Source: Rhodococcus phenolicus
GTDB lineage: Bacteria; Actinomycetota; Actinomycetes; Mycobacteriales; Mycobacteriaceae
Assembly: GCF_001646785.1 (NCBI RefSeq)
Contig: NZ_LRRH01000084.1
Span: 22,222 to 86,221, forward strand
Reading direction: 5' to 3'
DNA length: 64,000 nucleotides
Below are positions 35,932 through 43,719 of this stretch, one piece after another (position 1 is the stretch's first letter; the number at the start of each line of letters is the position of its first letter). Position numbers and translations under genes: made by a program. Under the pieces are notes generated by a model. That model worked only from the letters and a program-made list of their open reading frames with translations, searched no databases and had not been told where the DNA came from.

Positions 35932-36645
35932 GTGACGGCGATGACGCGGCGTCCCGCCGTTGTCCAGGAGCGCGCCCGCCATACGCGAGCCCGGATCTGC
36001 CTGGCGGCAGCGCGAGTGTTCGAGGCTCGGGGCTTCGCCGCCGCTACCCTCGGGGAGATCCGGGATGAACTCGGAATCACCAACGGCGCATTGTATTTCC
36101 ATTTCTCGTCGAAACAGGAGCTGGCCGCCGAGATCGTCGAGCGCCACCGCGCGGTGGTCGTCGCGGTTCTGCGGAAGCTCGACGACGGCGACGGCACGGC
36201 GTTGACCAAGCTGGTGGGGGCGACGTTCGCGCTGACTCGGCTTCTCACCGGTGATCCGTACGTGCGGGCAGGGATCCGGTTGTCCCTCGAAGCGAGCGAG
36301 GGCCCCGAATTCGGACGGGAGGCGATCCCGACGCAGGGGTGGATACGTTGGGCTACGGGTCATGTCGGGCAGGCCCTGGCGGCCGGGGAGATCGCCGACC
36401 GGCTGGGTGCGGACATGCTCGGCCGGTTCCTGGTGTCGGCGTTGATCGGAACACATCTGGTGTCGAACGTGCTCACCGGTCATGCCGATCTGGAACAACG
36501 GATCGATCAGATGTGGCGTGTGACGCTGCCGGCAGTGCTCACCCCGGATCGGGCCGGGGCCGTCGGCGAGATCATTGCGGCAGGGCTCGCGGCCGCGACG
36601 GACGTGACGAAACAGGTCAGCGGTTTTTTTAGTTTTCAAGATTAA
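35932..36645 (+). CDS. TetR-family regulator, gamma-butyrolactone-receptor-like
   Basis: A 237-residue regulator. The helix-turn-helix (about 18-64) has VQERARHTRARICLAAARVFEARGF and ITNGALYFHFSSKQELA, which resemble the ScbR/ArpA group of butyrolactone receptors more than ordinary TetR proteins. The start is GTG at 35932 or ATG at 35941; neither has a clear ribosome site. The 3' end is odd: a seven-T run at 36624-36630 encodes Phe codons and the gene ends in AT-rich codons unlike the rest. A palindrome 57 bases downstream is a candidate binding site. Confidence 0.75.
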   Translation: MTAMTRRPAVVQERARHTRARICLAAARVFEARGFAAATLGEIRDELGITNGALYFHFSSKQELAAEIVERHRAVVVAVLRKLDDGDGTALTKLVGATFALTRLLTGDPYVRAGIRLSLEASEGPEFGREAIPTQGWIRWATGHVGQALAAGEIADRLGADMLGRFLVSALIGTHLVSNVLTGHADLEQRIDQMWRVTLPAVLTPDRAGAVGEIIAAGLAAATDVTKQVSGFFSFQD

Positions 36646-36701
36646 GTACCGATCCTCCGGGGAATCACCTGGATGTCCCGGAAGTACTGGGATCGAAAGA
36701 A

Positions 36702-36720
36702 ATTCGAACCGAGTTCGAAT
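36702..36720. promoter_or_regulatory. 19-bp palindrome, candidate operator of the small peptide gene
   Basis: ATTCGAAC-CGA-GTTCGAAT: 8-bp perfect arms around a 3-base centre. It ends 10 bases before the GAGGAGG ribosome site of the 31-codon gene, so a bound protein would block its transcription or early elongation. The neighbouring TetR/butyrolactone-receptor-like protein is the natural candidate to bind it. Confidence 0.6.
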
Positions 36721-36739
36721 CGACACGAGGAGGAACACG

Positions 36740-36835
36740 ATGACCGAGATCCTGAGCGCCTTCATCGCCAACTTCGACGTTTTCCTGCAGACCGTGACGA
36801 CCGGAAGCGCGGACCTCATCGGCACCGTGCTGTGA
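36740..36835 (+). CDS. 31-residue amphipathic peptide, possibly PorA/PorH-like
   Basis: ATG at 36740 follows a near-ideal GAGGAGG six to seven bases upstream, and the frame ends in TGA at 36833-36835. The peptide begins MTEILSAFIANFDVFLQ and ends GSADLIGTVL. Ile, Leu, Phe and Val recur every three to four positions, giving one hydrophobic helix face; the only charged residues are acidic (Glu and two Asp). No signal sequence is present. These properties recall the short, signal-less channel peptides (PorA, PorH) of corynebacterial mycolate outer membranes, but sequence identity cannot be claimed. A toxin, a quorum-type signal or a regulatory leader peptide are alternatives. Hairpins follow at 36897 and 37025. 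Confidence 0.6.
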   Translation: MTEILSAFIANFDVFLQTVTTGSADLIGTVL

Positions 36836-36896
36836 TCGGACTCCGGTAGAGGGAATCGGAGGGTTTTCCTCGCGGAGTTCGATCTCCGGCCTCGGC

Positions 36897-36921
36897 CACA
36901 GCGGCCCCGGCGGCCGCTGTG
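36897..36921 (+). terminator. Hairpin downstream of the peptide gene
   Basis: CACAGCGGCC (36897-36906) pairs perfectly with GGCCGCTGTG (36912-36921) around a 5-base loop. It lies 61 bases after the peptide stop. There is no U-tract, so it may stabilise the 3' end of the short mRNA rather than terminate it. Confidence 0.45.
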
Positions 36922-37024
36922 TCCGAACCGGATACCACATCCGAATTCTGTTTACGCGCCCGAACATTCGCAATCACCCCGAAGAACGCCGAAGGCGTCC
37001 GGAGTGGTATCAGGTCGGACCCCA

Positions 37025-37050
37025 CCCGATCGCCCGCACGGGCGGTCGGG
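37025..37050 (+). terminator. Hairpin followed by TTT, probable terminator
   Basis: CCCGATCGCCCG (37025-37036) pairs with CGGGCGGTCGGG (37039-37050) with one T-G wobble; the innermost pairs must open to form the loop. TTT follows directly, so this is the better terminator candidate for the peptide transcript. Confidence 0.5.
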
Positions 37051-37210
37051 TTTCCGCTGTCGGCCCGTGCCGGTGCGTGGTGCCGATCGCACCACTGGAG
37101 GCGTGACGGTGCGCTCGCCGGCCTCCGCTGTCGCGGAATTGTGACAGCGACCACCCCGGCGCGCTAAGTTTGGTGCAACTCGGAAAACTACTCACCGGTA
37201 GGGGTGCGAT

Positions 37211-38764
37211 ATGCCTGCTCCCAGCGCTGCGACATTCACGCGGCTCGCGGACCTCATTGCCATCGACGACGCCGCGGAACGGGTCACCCGTCCGGTCCTG
37301 GAGGCATTCAGCGGCCGGGAGATCGCGACGATTCCGGTCGGCACCGCCGACGACGCGAAGGCCGCGATCGAACGTGCCCGAATCGCCCAGGCGGCGTGGG
37401 CGGCCCGGCCCGTCGCCGACCGCGCGCGGATCTTCCACCGTTACCGCGACCTCGTGCTGAGCCGGCGCGAGGAACTGATGGACATGGCCCAGGCCGAAAC
37501 GGGCAAGTCCCGCGCGTCCGCGCAGGAGGAGGTCGTGGACATCGCGATCACCGCCCGCTACTACGCGCGGGCCGCCGAGAAGCTGCTGCGCCCGCGGCGT
37601 GCCACCGGCATGTTGCCCGGCCTGACGAAGACCGTCGTGCGGCACCACCCGAAGGGGGTCGTCGGGGTCATCTCGCCGTGGAACTACCCGATGACCCTTG
37701 CCGTGTCCGACGCGATCCCGGCGCTGCTCGCGGGCAACGCCGTAGTCCTCAAGCCGGACAGCCAGACTCCCTACTGCGCGCTGGCGTGCGTCGAACTGCT
37801 CTACGAGGCGGGGCTGCCGCGCGACCTGTTCGCCGTCGTGCCCGGTCCCGGCTCGGTCGTCGGCACCGCGCTCGTCGAGAACACCGACTACCTGATGTTC
37901 ACCGGGTCGTCGCAGACCGGCCGCCTGCTCGCCGAGCAGGCCGGCCGACGCCTCATCGGTTTCTCCGCCGAACTCGGCGGCAAGAACCCCATGATCGTCA
38001 CCGCCGGTGCGAACCTGCGTGAGGTCACCGACGCCGCCGTGCGCGCGTGCTTCTCGAACTCCGGTCAGCTGTGCATCTCGATCGAACGCATCTACGTCGA
38101 GAAGTCGATCGCTCCCGAGTTCACCCGGATGCTCGGCGACCGCGTCCGCAAGATGACCCTCGGCCCCGGTTACGAGTTCGGGACCGAGATGGGCAGCCTC
38201 ATCAACGAGACACAGGTCAAGACGGTGTCGGCCCACGTCGACGACGCGGTGGTCAAGGGCGCGACCGTCGTCGCCGGTGGCAAGGCCCGCCCCGATCTGG
38301 GACCCCTGTTCTACGAACCGACCGTGCTCACCGACGTCCCGGAGGACGCCGAGTGCTACCGGGAGGAGACGTTCGGTCCGCTCGTGTCGGTGTATCCGGT
38401 GGAGAACGTCGACGAGGCGATCCGCCGCGCCAACGACACCGAGTACGGACTGAATGCGTCGGTGTGGGCGGCGACCAAGGCGCAGGGCGAGGCCATCGCG
38501 TCGCGTGTCCGCGCCGGTACCGTCAACGTCGACGAGGGTTACGCGCCCGCCTGGGCGAGTACGGACGCGCCGATGGGCGGCATGGGCATCTCGGGTGTCG
38601 GCCGCCGGCACGGGGCGGACGGCCTGCTCAAGTACACCGAATCGCAGACGGTCGCGACCACGCGGATCCTGAACCTCGGCGGGCCGCGGGGGCTGCCGCC
38701 GAAGCTGTGGGCGAAGATCATCCCGCCGTTCATCCGGTCGCTGCAGTGGCTTCCGGGCAGGTGA
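37211..38764 (+). CDS. gabD2: Succinate-semialdehyde dehydrogenase, GabD2-type
   Basis: A 517-residue aldehyde dehydrogenase. It has the NAD(P)-binding ISPWNYPM, the second segment FTGSSQTGR, the general-base glutamate in SAELGGKNP, and the catalytic cysteine in FSNSGQLCIS. Length and the C-terminal extension (LPPKLWAKIIPPFIRSLQW) resemble mycobacterial GabD2, which oxidises succinic semialdehyde to succinate. ATG at 37211. Other aldehyde substrates are possible. It converges on the drug exporter gene. Confidence 0.85.
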   Translation: MPAPSAATFTRLADLIAIDDAAERVTRPVLEAFSGREIATIPVGTADDAKAAIERARIAQAAWAARPVADRARIFHRYRDLVLSRREELMDMAQAETGKSRASAQEEVVDIAITARYYARAAEKLLRPRRATGMLPGLTKTVVRHHPKGVVGVISPWNYPMTLAVSDAIPALLAGNAVVLKPDSQTPYCALACVELLYEAGLPRDLFAVVPGPGSVVGTALVENTDYLMFTGSSQTGRLLAEQAGRRLIGFSAELGGKNPMIVTAGANLREVTDAAVRACFSNSGQLCISIERIYVEKSIAPEFTRMLGDRVRKMTLGPGYEFGTEMGSLINETQVKTVSAHVDDAVVKGATVVAGGKARPDLGPLFYEPTVLTDVPEDAECYREETFGPLVSVYPVENVDEAIRRANDTEYGLNASVWAATKAQGEAIASRVRAGTVNVDEGYAPAWASTDAPMGGMGISGVGRRHGADGLLKYTESQTVATTRILNLGGPRGLPPKLWAKIIPPFIRSLQWLPGR

Positions 38765-38771
38765 TCGGGTA

Positions 38772-38813
38772 GGCCGCGACCCGAGCCCCGCTCACGAACC
38801 GGTGGTCGCGGCC
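38772..38813. terminator. Convergent hairpin terminator
   Basis: GGCCGCGACC (38772-38781) pairs perfectly with GGTCGCGGCC (38804-38813) around a 22-base loop. It lies between the dehydrogenase (+) and exporter (-) genes and overlaps the last codons of the exporter. Confidence 0.4.
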
Positions 38814-40339
38814 TCCACCGGAAGTTCCTGCCGGCGCTCGATGGTGGTGGCCAGCGGTTTCTCCACGACGAAACACAGCAGCACCGTCGCGACCAGTGCG
38901 AGCGGGCTGATCCACAGGTAGATCGGTGCGAGCGCGTCGTTGTATGCCTCGACGACGGGTAGCCGCGCCGCGTCGGGCAGTTGCCGGACGCTCTCGGGCG
39001 TCAGGGAATCGGCGACGATGCCGGCCGGGGCACGCTCGGCGATGAGCGTGGCCACCCGGCTGGCGAAGACGCTGCCGACGACGGCCGAGCCCAGCGTCGC
39101 ACCGATCTGCCGGAAGTAGTTGTTGCCGGCGGTGGCGGTCCCGACCTCCTCGATGGGGAAGGAGTTCTGGACGACGAGCACCATCAGCTGCCCGGTCATG
39201 CCCAGGCCGACTCCGATCACGGCGATGCAGCACCCCAGCACCCACGTCGGGGTGGTGACGGTCAGTTGCGACAGGAGCACCAGTCCGATCGCGATCAGTA
39301 CCGAACCGGCGATCGGGATCGCCTTGTACCGCCCGGTGCTCGTCACCACCCGTCCGGCGAGCGTGGAGGTGAGGAACAACGAACCCATCATCGGCAGCAT
39401 CAGCAGGCCCGCCACGGTGGCGCTGACACCCGTGACCATCTGGAGGTAGGTGGGCAGGTATCCGGCGACACCGAACAGCGCGACGCTGACGAGCAGGCCG
39501 GAGACGGTGATGAGGTCGAAGTTGCGGTCGCGGAACAGGTGCAGCGGCAGTACGGGTTCGGCGGCGCGGGACTCGACGAACACGAACAGGGCCGCCGCTG
39601 CGATCGTGCCGGCGATCAGACCGAGGATCGTCGGGGAGGTCCACGCGTAGGTCGTGCCGCCCCACGTGCCGACGAGCACGATGCCGGTGGTGGTGACGGA
39701 CAGGATCGCCATGCCGGCGACGTCGATCGACGGGCGCGGACCGGTGCGTGCGGGCAGGCGCAGGAACACCACCGCCGCGGTCGCGGCGAGCAGGCCGAGC
39801 GGCACGGTGACCCAGAAGACCCACCGCCAGCCGGGTCCCTCGGTGAACCAGCCGCCGAGCAGCGGGCCGGCCACCGAGGACAGCGCGAAGACTCCGCTCA
39901 TGATGCCCATGTACCGGCCGCGTTCGCGCGCGGGGATGACGTCGGCGATCGCGGCCTGCGACAGGATCATCAGACCGCCGCCGCCGACGCCCTGGATCGT
40001 GCGGCCGACGATGAGCCAGGTGATGTCGCCCGCGGTCGCGCTCACGACAGAGCCGACGAGGAAAATTCCGATTGCGCTGAGCAGCAACGGTTTCCGACCG
40101 AACAGGTCGCCGAGTTTGCCGTACGCGGGCATCGTGATCGTCGACGCGAGAATGTAGACGGTGATGACCCACAGCATCAGGTCGGCCCCGTGCAGTTCGC
40201 CGACGATGGTCGGCAGCGCGGGGTTGAGCACGGTCTGGTTCAGCGAGGCCAGCAGCATCGTGAGCATGAGTCCGGCGAACAGGAACACCAGCCCGCGGGG
40301 TGACTGGGAAGCGGTGGTGCCGCCCGACGTTTCGGCCAT
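38792..40339 (-). CDS. MFS drug exporter, DHA2 (EmrB/QacA) family
   Basis: A 515-residue permease with 14 predicted helices. Motif D1 is SLNQTVLNPALPTIVGEL in helix 1. Motif A is YGKLGDLFGRKPLLL and motif C is VFALSSVAGPLLGGW. These place it among proton-driven multidrug exporters. The region before the start (40340-40375) is strikingly AT-rich with no ribosome site, so the message may be nearly leaderless. Confidence 0.88.
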   Translation of the reverse strand: MAETSGGTTASQSPRGLVFLFAGLMLTMLLASLNQTVLNPALPTIVGELHGADLMLWVITVYILASTITMPAYGKLGDLFGRKPLLLSAIGIFLVGSVVSATAGDITWLIVGRTIQGVGGGGLMILSQAAIADVIPARERGRYMGIMSGVFALSSVAGPLLGGWFTEGPGWRWVFWVTVPLGLLAATAAVVFLRLPARTGPRPSIDVAGMAILSVTTTGIVLVGTWGGTTYAWTSPTILGLIAGTIAAAALFVFVESRAAEPVLPLHLFRDRNFDLITVSGLLVSVALFGVAGYLPTYLQMVTGVSATVAGLLMLPMMGSLFLTSTLAGRVVTSTGRYKAIPIAGSVLIAIGLVLLSQLTVTTPTWVLGCCIAVIGVGLGMTGQLMVLVVQNSFPIEEVGTATAGNNYFRQIGATLGSAVVGSVFASRVATLIAERAPAGIVADSLTPESVRQLPDAARLPVVEAYNDALAPIYLWISPLALVATVLLCFVVEKPLATTIERRQELPVEAATTGS

Positions 40340-40439
40340 GAAAATTTACATTACTGCAAAAAACTAACCGTATGAATCCTTTCGTGCGCCGCAATCGGAT
40401 GTCCACCGACGCAGCACCCGCGGTGGCTAGCCTGCACAG

Positions 40440-41192
40440 GTGACCGCCGATCTGCACCTCCTCACCCAGGGACTCGCCGGTGTGATCGCCCTCGTCGTCG
40501 TGGCCACCGCAGTGCTGTGGGGCTTCGGTGTGCCGCACCGGTTCGCGCCCGCACTCGCGATCGCGCGCGGTGCCGTCCAGCTCGCCCTCGTCAGCCTCGT
40601 GCTCAGCGGCGTCATCACCGACGGCCGCTGGGTCGCGGTCGTGCTCGCGGTCATGTTCGCGGTCGCAGTGTGGACCGCGACGCGCCGGATCGGACGTGGC
40701 ACCGCCACACTCGGGATCGTTGCGGTTGCGGTGCTGGCCGGCGCCGGGGCGGCCCTGACGATCGTCTTCGTGACCGGCGCGATCGAACTGTCGCCGCGCT
40801 ACGCGCTGGCGATCGGCGGCATCGTGATCGGCAACGCCATGACCGTGGCGGCCCTGGCCGGACGACGGTTCCTCGAGATCGTCGACAGCCGGTGGGAGGA
40901 GGTCGAGGGATGGCTCGCGCTCGGCGCCACCCCGCTCCAGTCGACGGCCGACCTCACCCGGGTCGCCGTGCACGCCGCACTGATCCCGGCGACCGATCAG
41001 ACCCGGACCACCGGCCTGGTGACGCTGCCGGGCGCCTTCGTCGGCGCGATCTTCGGTGGTCTGCCGCCGCTCGAGGCCGGCCGGTTCCAGATCGTGGTGC
41101 TCGCGGCGATCATGGCCGCGGCGTCGATCACCTCGGTCGTCGTCGCACGCGGTCTCGGTCCGGTCCGGTACCGGCCGACCGTCCCGTCCTGA
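40440..41192 (+). CDS. FetB/UPF0014-type membrane permease
   Basis: A 250-residue protein with about six or seven helices. FAPALAIARGAVQLALVSLVL, GGIVIGNAMTVAAL and TTGLVTLPGAFVGAIFGG are hallmarks of the UPF0014/FetB (YbbM) family, permease halves of an ABC exporter linked to iron homeostasis and oxidative stress in E. coli. The partner ATPase FetA is not encoded beside it. GTG start at 40440. It ends six bases before the end of a TetR gene on the other strand. Confidence 0.82.
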   Translation: MTADLHLLTQGLAGVIALVVVATAVLWGFGVPHRFAPALAIARGAVQLALVSLVLSGVITDGRWVAVVLAVMFAVAVWTATRRIGRGTATLGIVAVAVLAGAGAALTIVFVTGAIELSPRYALAIGGIVIGNAMTVAALAGRRFLEIVDSRWEEVEGWLALGATPLQSTADLTRVAVHAALIPATDQTRTTGLVTLPGAFVGAIFGGLPPLEAGRFQIVVLAAIMAAASITSVVVARGLGPVRYRPTVPS

Positions 41193-41198
41193 ATGCGC

Positions 41199-41822
41199 TC
41201 AGCGGCCCGTCACGTCCCGGAACACCGTCAGTGCCCGGTCGACGAGCGCCTCGGTGTCGGCCCCCGGCTCCGTGATCGACGAGCGCATCGCGAACCGGAT
41301 GATCGCGCCCGCCGAGAGCACCAGCATCTGGGCGGCCTCGCGGGTCCCGACCACGTCGGTGACGGGATCGGACCCGGCGAGTTTCTCCGCGACCAGATCC
41401 GAGACCAGCGACTGCGCGGCGTCGACGTGCGCGATGCGCCGCCGCACCAGTTCCGGGTGGCGGCAGGTGAGTTCCGCGTTCCGTTCGCGCTGCTCGGAGC
41501 TCGGGCCGGAACTCTGCAGCACGTCGAACAGCAGCCGCGTGACCTTCTCCACGGCGTCGTCGCCTTCACGGAGGACGAACTGCGCCGCGGTGCGGTCGTC
41601 GATCGCGGGCGCCCGCAAGCCGAGGACGGCGTCCTCCTTCGACGCGAAATAGTTGAAGAACGTGCGCGCGGACACGTTCGCTTCCGCGACGATCGACTCG
41701 ATGGTCACGTCGGCGAGACGGTCGTGGGTCAGTGCGGCGTCGGCCGCCGCGGAGTGGATCGCGGTCCACGTCCGAGCTCGTTTGCGGGAGCGCAGCGAGA
41801 GTGTCGGCCCGGTATCGGTCAA
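41199..41822 (-). CDS. TetR-family regulator
   Basis: A 207-residue regulator with a helix-turn-helix at about 18-62 (AIHSAAADAALTHDRLADVTIESIVAEANVSARTFFNYFASKEDAVLGL). The FFNYFxSKE segment is typical of actinobacterial TetR proteins near efflux genes. The start is TTG at 41822, supported by GGAGGAAC upstream. It lies 57 bases after the flippase-like gene on the same strand. The target is not known; the drug exporter about 1 kb further on is one possibility. Confidence 0.85.
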   Translation of the reverse strand: MTDTGPTLSLRSRKRARTWTAIHSAAADAALTHDRLADVTIESIVAEANVSARTFFNYFASKEDAVLGLRAPAIDDRTAAQFVLREGDDAVEKVTRLLFDVLQSSGPSSEQRERNAELTCRHPELVRRRIAHVDAAQSLVSDLVAEKLAGSDPVTDVVGTREAAQMLVLSAGAIIRFAMRSSITEPGADTEALVDRALTVFRDVTGR

Positions 41823-41879
41823 GAGGTTCCTCCAGCCATCGGTAACACCGTAGTGCAGAGCCCCGATGGCACGGTTCCC

Positions 41880-42941
41880 CTACGCGGCTGCGATCGCGGT
41901 GTCGTCCTCGGGTGTGCGCGCGGCGTCGCGCCGGGCGACGTGCCGCAGCAACGGGATGCTCCCGGCCCCGGCGACCAGCGGGTACCAGTAGGTGCACAGC
42001 CGGTAGATCGCGACGGCTGCGGCGGCCGCTCCGGCGTCGAACCCGAGCGCGACGAGACCGGCGACCAGGCCGGCCTCGACGATGCCGACACCGCCCGGTG
42101 TCAGCGGGATCTGCCGTGCCACCTGCGTCGCGACGTGCAGGGTGGCGAGGGACGCGACACCGGCTTCGATACCGACCGCCAGGCACGCCGCGATCAGGCA
42201 CAACAGGTCGAACATCCACTTCGCGGTGGTGAGCGCGAACGCCCGGTGCCACACCATCCGCGGAAGGTGGGCGACCTCGGCGAGAGTGTTCGCGAGTTTC
42301 GTCTTCCAGCCGGCGGACGGAGGGGTCTCGACGTTCGGTTCGGGCGCGCGCCGCCGGGCGACCTCGACGGCACCCGCGACCACGGCGATCCCGGCGGCGA
42401 CGCACGCCGCGAGGACGATGTTGTGCACATCGTCGACCACCCACGAGGCCACCTGTGGACTGACGGTCGCCGAGTAGACAACGCCGAGCGCGAGCATCGA
42501 CACCCCCGCCGACAGGGTCAGCGCGACCACCGCGTTGCCCGGGGTCAGGCCCGCGACGGTCAGCCAGCGGTAGTTGTAACCCGCGGCGAACGCCCCGCCG
42601 GCGGGCAGTCCCTGCGTCACGGCGGTGGACGCGTAGGTGACCAGTTCGGATCGGCGTCGCGACATCTCGCCGCCGAATGCGGAGACGACGACGTTCTGCA
42701 GGCGGGCCAGCATGTGCATCGCGACCATCTGGACGGCGAAGGCACCGATCACCCACTGCACCTGCGCGCCCAGCACGGCATCGCGGATCGTGGACAGGGC
42801 GGGGAGCTGACCGCGGAGAATCCAGGCGGCGGAGGCGAGGACGGCGAGAGCGAGCAGTCCCCGGACCGCGGGATGCCGGACGAGACTGCGCAACCTCGAA
42901 GGGCGTCGCGTGTGCGCTGCCGTCGTCGCGGTTCTCGGCAT
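41880..42941 (-). CDS. LPG-synthase/UPF0104-type integral membrane protein
   Basis: A 353-residue protein with about eight helices. LARLQNVVVSAFGGEMS, TAVTQGLPAGGAFAAGYNYRWL and RQIPLTPGGVGIVEAGLV are hallmarks of the lysylphosphatidylglycerol synthase transmembrane family (UPF0104, AglD/MprF flippase-like). It has no aminoacyl-transferase domain. Members may flip or transfer lipid-linked groups. The Pro-Gly-Gly-Val-Gly motif typical of the fold is intact. Confidence 0.85.
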   Translation of the reverse strand: MPRTATTAAHTRRPSRLRSLVRHPAVRGLLALAVLASAAWILRGQLPALSTIRDAVLGAQVQWVIGAFAVQMVAMHMLARLQNVVVSAFGGEMSRRRSELVTYASTAVTQGLPAGGAFAAGYNYRWLTVAGLTPGNAVVALTLSAGVSMLALGVVYSATVSPQVASWVVDDVHNIVLAACVAAGIAVVAGAVEVARRRAPEPNVETPPSAGWKTKLANTLAEVAHLPRMVWHRAFALTTAKWMFDLLCLIAACLAVGIEAGVASLATLHVATQVARQIPLTPGGVGIVEAGLVAGLVALGFDAGAAAAAVAIYRLCTYWYPLVAGAGSIPLLRHVARRDAARTPEDDTAIAAA

Positions 42942-43069
42942 CGGGTCGTCTCCTGGATCGGTCGGCCGATCGTAACTCTGCAGCGATGCAATCTTTTATT
43001 TCTGTGATATTTCATACGGTCCGCGGTGCGAGCCCGGTTCCCGGCCCGAACTCCGGGTATTCACCGGAT

Positions 43070-43714
43070 ATGGCCACGCATCCCGGCGCCCAGCAGTACC
43101 TGCCGAACAGCAACGATCTCGACGAACTCGCCTCGGCCGCGGCCGGGTGCCGCGGCTGTGATCTGTACCGATATGCCGGGCCCACCGTGTTCGGTGCCGG
43201 ACCAGCGACGGCGCGGTTGCTGCTCGTCGGGGAACAACCCGGCGACCAGGAGGACCGTGCGGGCGAGCCGTTCGTCGGACCGGCCGGGCACCTGCTCGAC
43301 CGTGCCCTCGAGAAGGCCGGGGTCGACCGTGGGGACGTCTACGTGACCAACGCCGTCAAACACTTCAAATTCACGCGTGACGCCGGCGGGAAACGACGCA
43401 TCCACAAGAAACCGGCGCGCGGCGAGGTGATCGCGTGCCGGCCGTGGTTGTTCGCCGAGCTCGAAGCGGTGCGTCCCGACGTGCTGGTGTGCCTGGGGGC
43501 GACCGCCGCGCAGGCGCTGCTCGGCCCGAGCTTCCGGATCACCGAGCATCGCGGACAGGTCCTGCACGCCGACCCGGAACTGAATCTGCCGTCGGATCCG
43601 CAGATCGTCGCGACCGTACATCCGTCGGCGATCCTGCGGATGCGCACCGGCCGCGAGGACGCACTCGAATCGCTGGTCCGCGATCTGCGGCGCGCGGCGA
43701 GTCTGGTCGGCTGA
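43070..43714 (+). CDS. udgX: UdgX-type uracil-DNA glycosylase
   Basis: A 214-residue family 4-like UDG with four cysteines placed for an Fe-S cluster (CRGC near the N-terminus and later Cys). Motif A is VGEQPGDQEDRAGEPFVGPAG. The distinctive loop is GKRRIHKKP, and motif B is HPSAILR. The KRRIH loop defines UdgX, in which the histidine forms a covalent bond to the uracil site and locks the protein on DNA. ATG at 43070. It stands alone, converging on the copper operon five bases away. Confidence 0.9.
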   Translation: MATHPGAQQYLPNSNDLDELASAAAGCRGCDLYRYAGPTVFGAGPATARLLLVGEQPGDQEDRAGEPFVGPAGHLLDRALEKAGVDRGDVYVTNAVKHFKFTRDAGGKRRIHKKPARGEVIACRPWLFAELEAVRPDVLVCLGATAAQALLGPSFRITEHRGQVLHADPELNLPSDPQIVATVHPSAILRMRTGREDALESLVRDLRRAASLVG

Positions 43715-43719
43715 ACGGC

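Larger units (their letters stand above)
36836..37210. other. Intergenic region with two hairpins (375 bases)
   Basis: This holds the 3' part of the peptide transcript and the promoter of the dehydrogenase. Two strong hairpins are annotated separately. Close to the dehydrogenase, GCTAAGTTTGGTG and GGAAAACTACTC (about 37163-37192) form an AT-richer patch likely to contain its promoter. GGTAGGGGTGC before 37211 acts as ribosome site. No further convincing gene was seen. Confidence 0.45.

Noticed and set aside
35693..35935. An 80-codon open frame between the PAS-like and TetR genes
   Set aside because: It overlaps both neighbours, has no ribosome site, and shows no structure beyond composition. 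The gap 35704-35931 more likely holds the TetR promoter.
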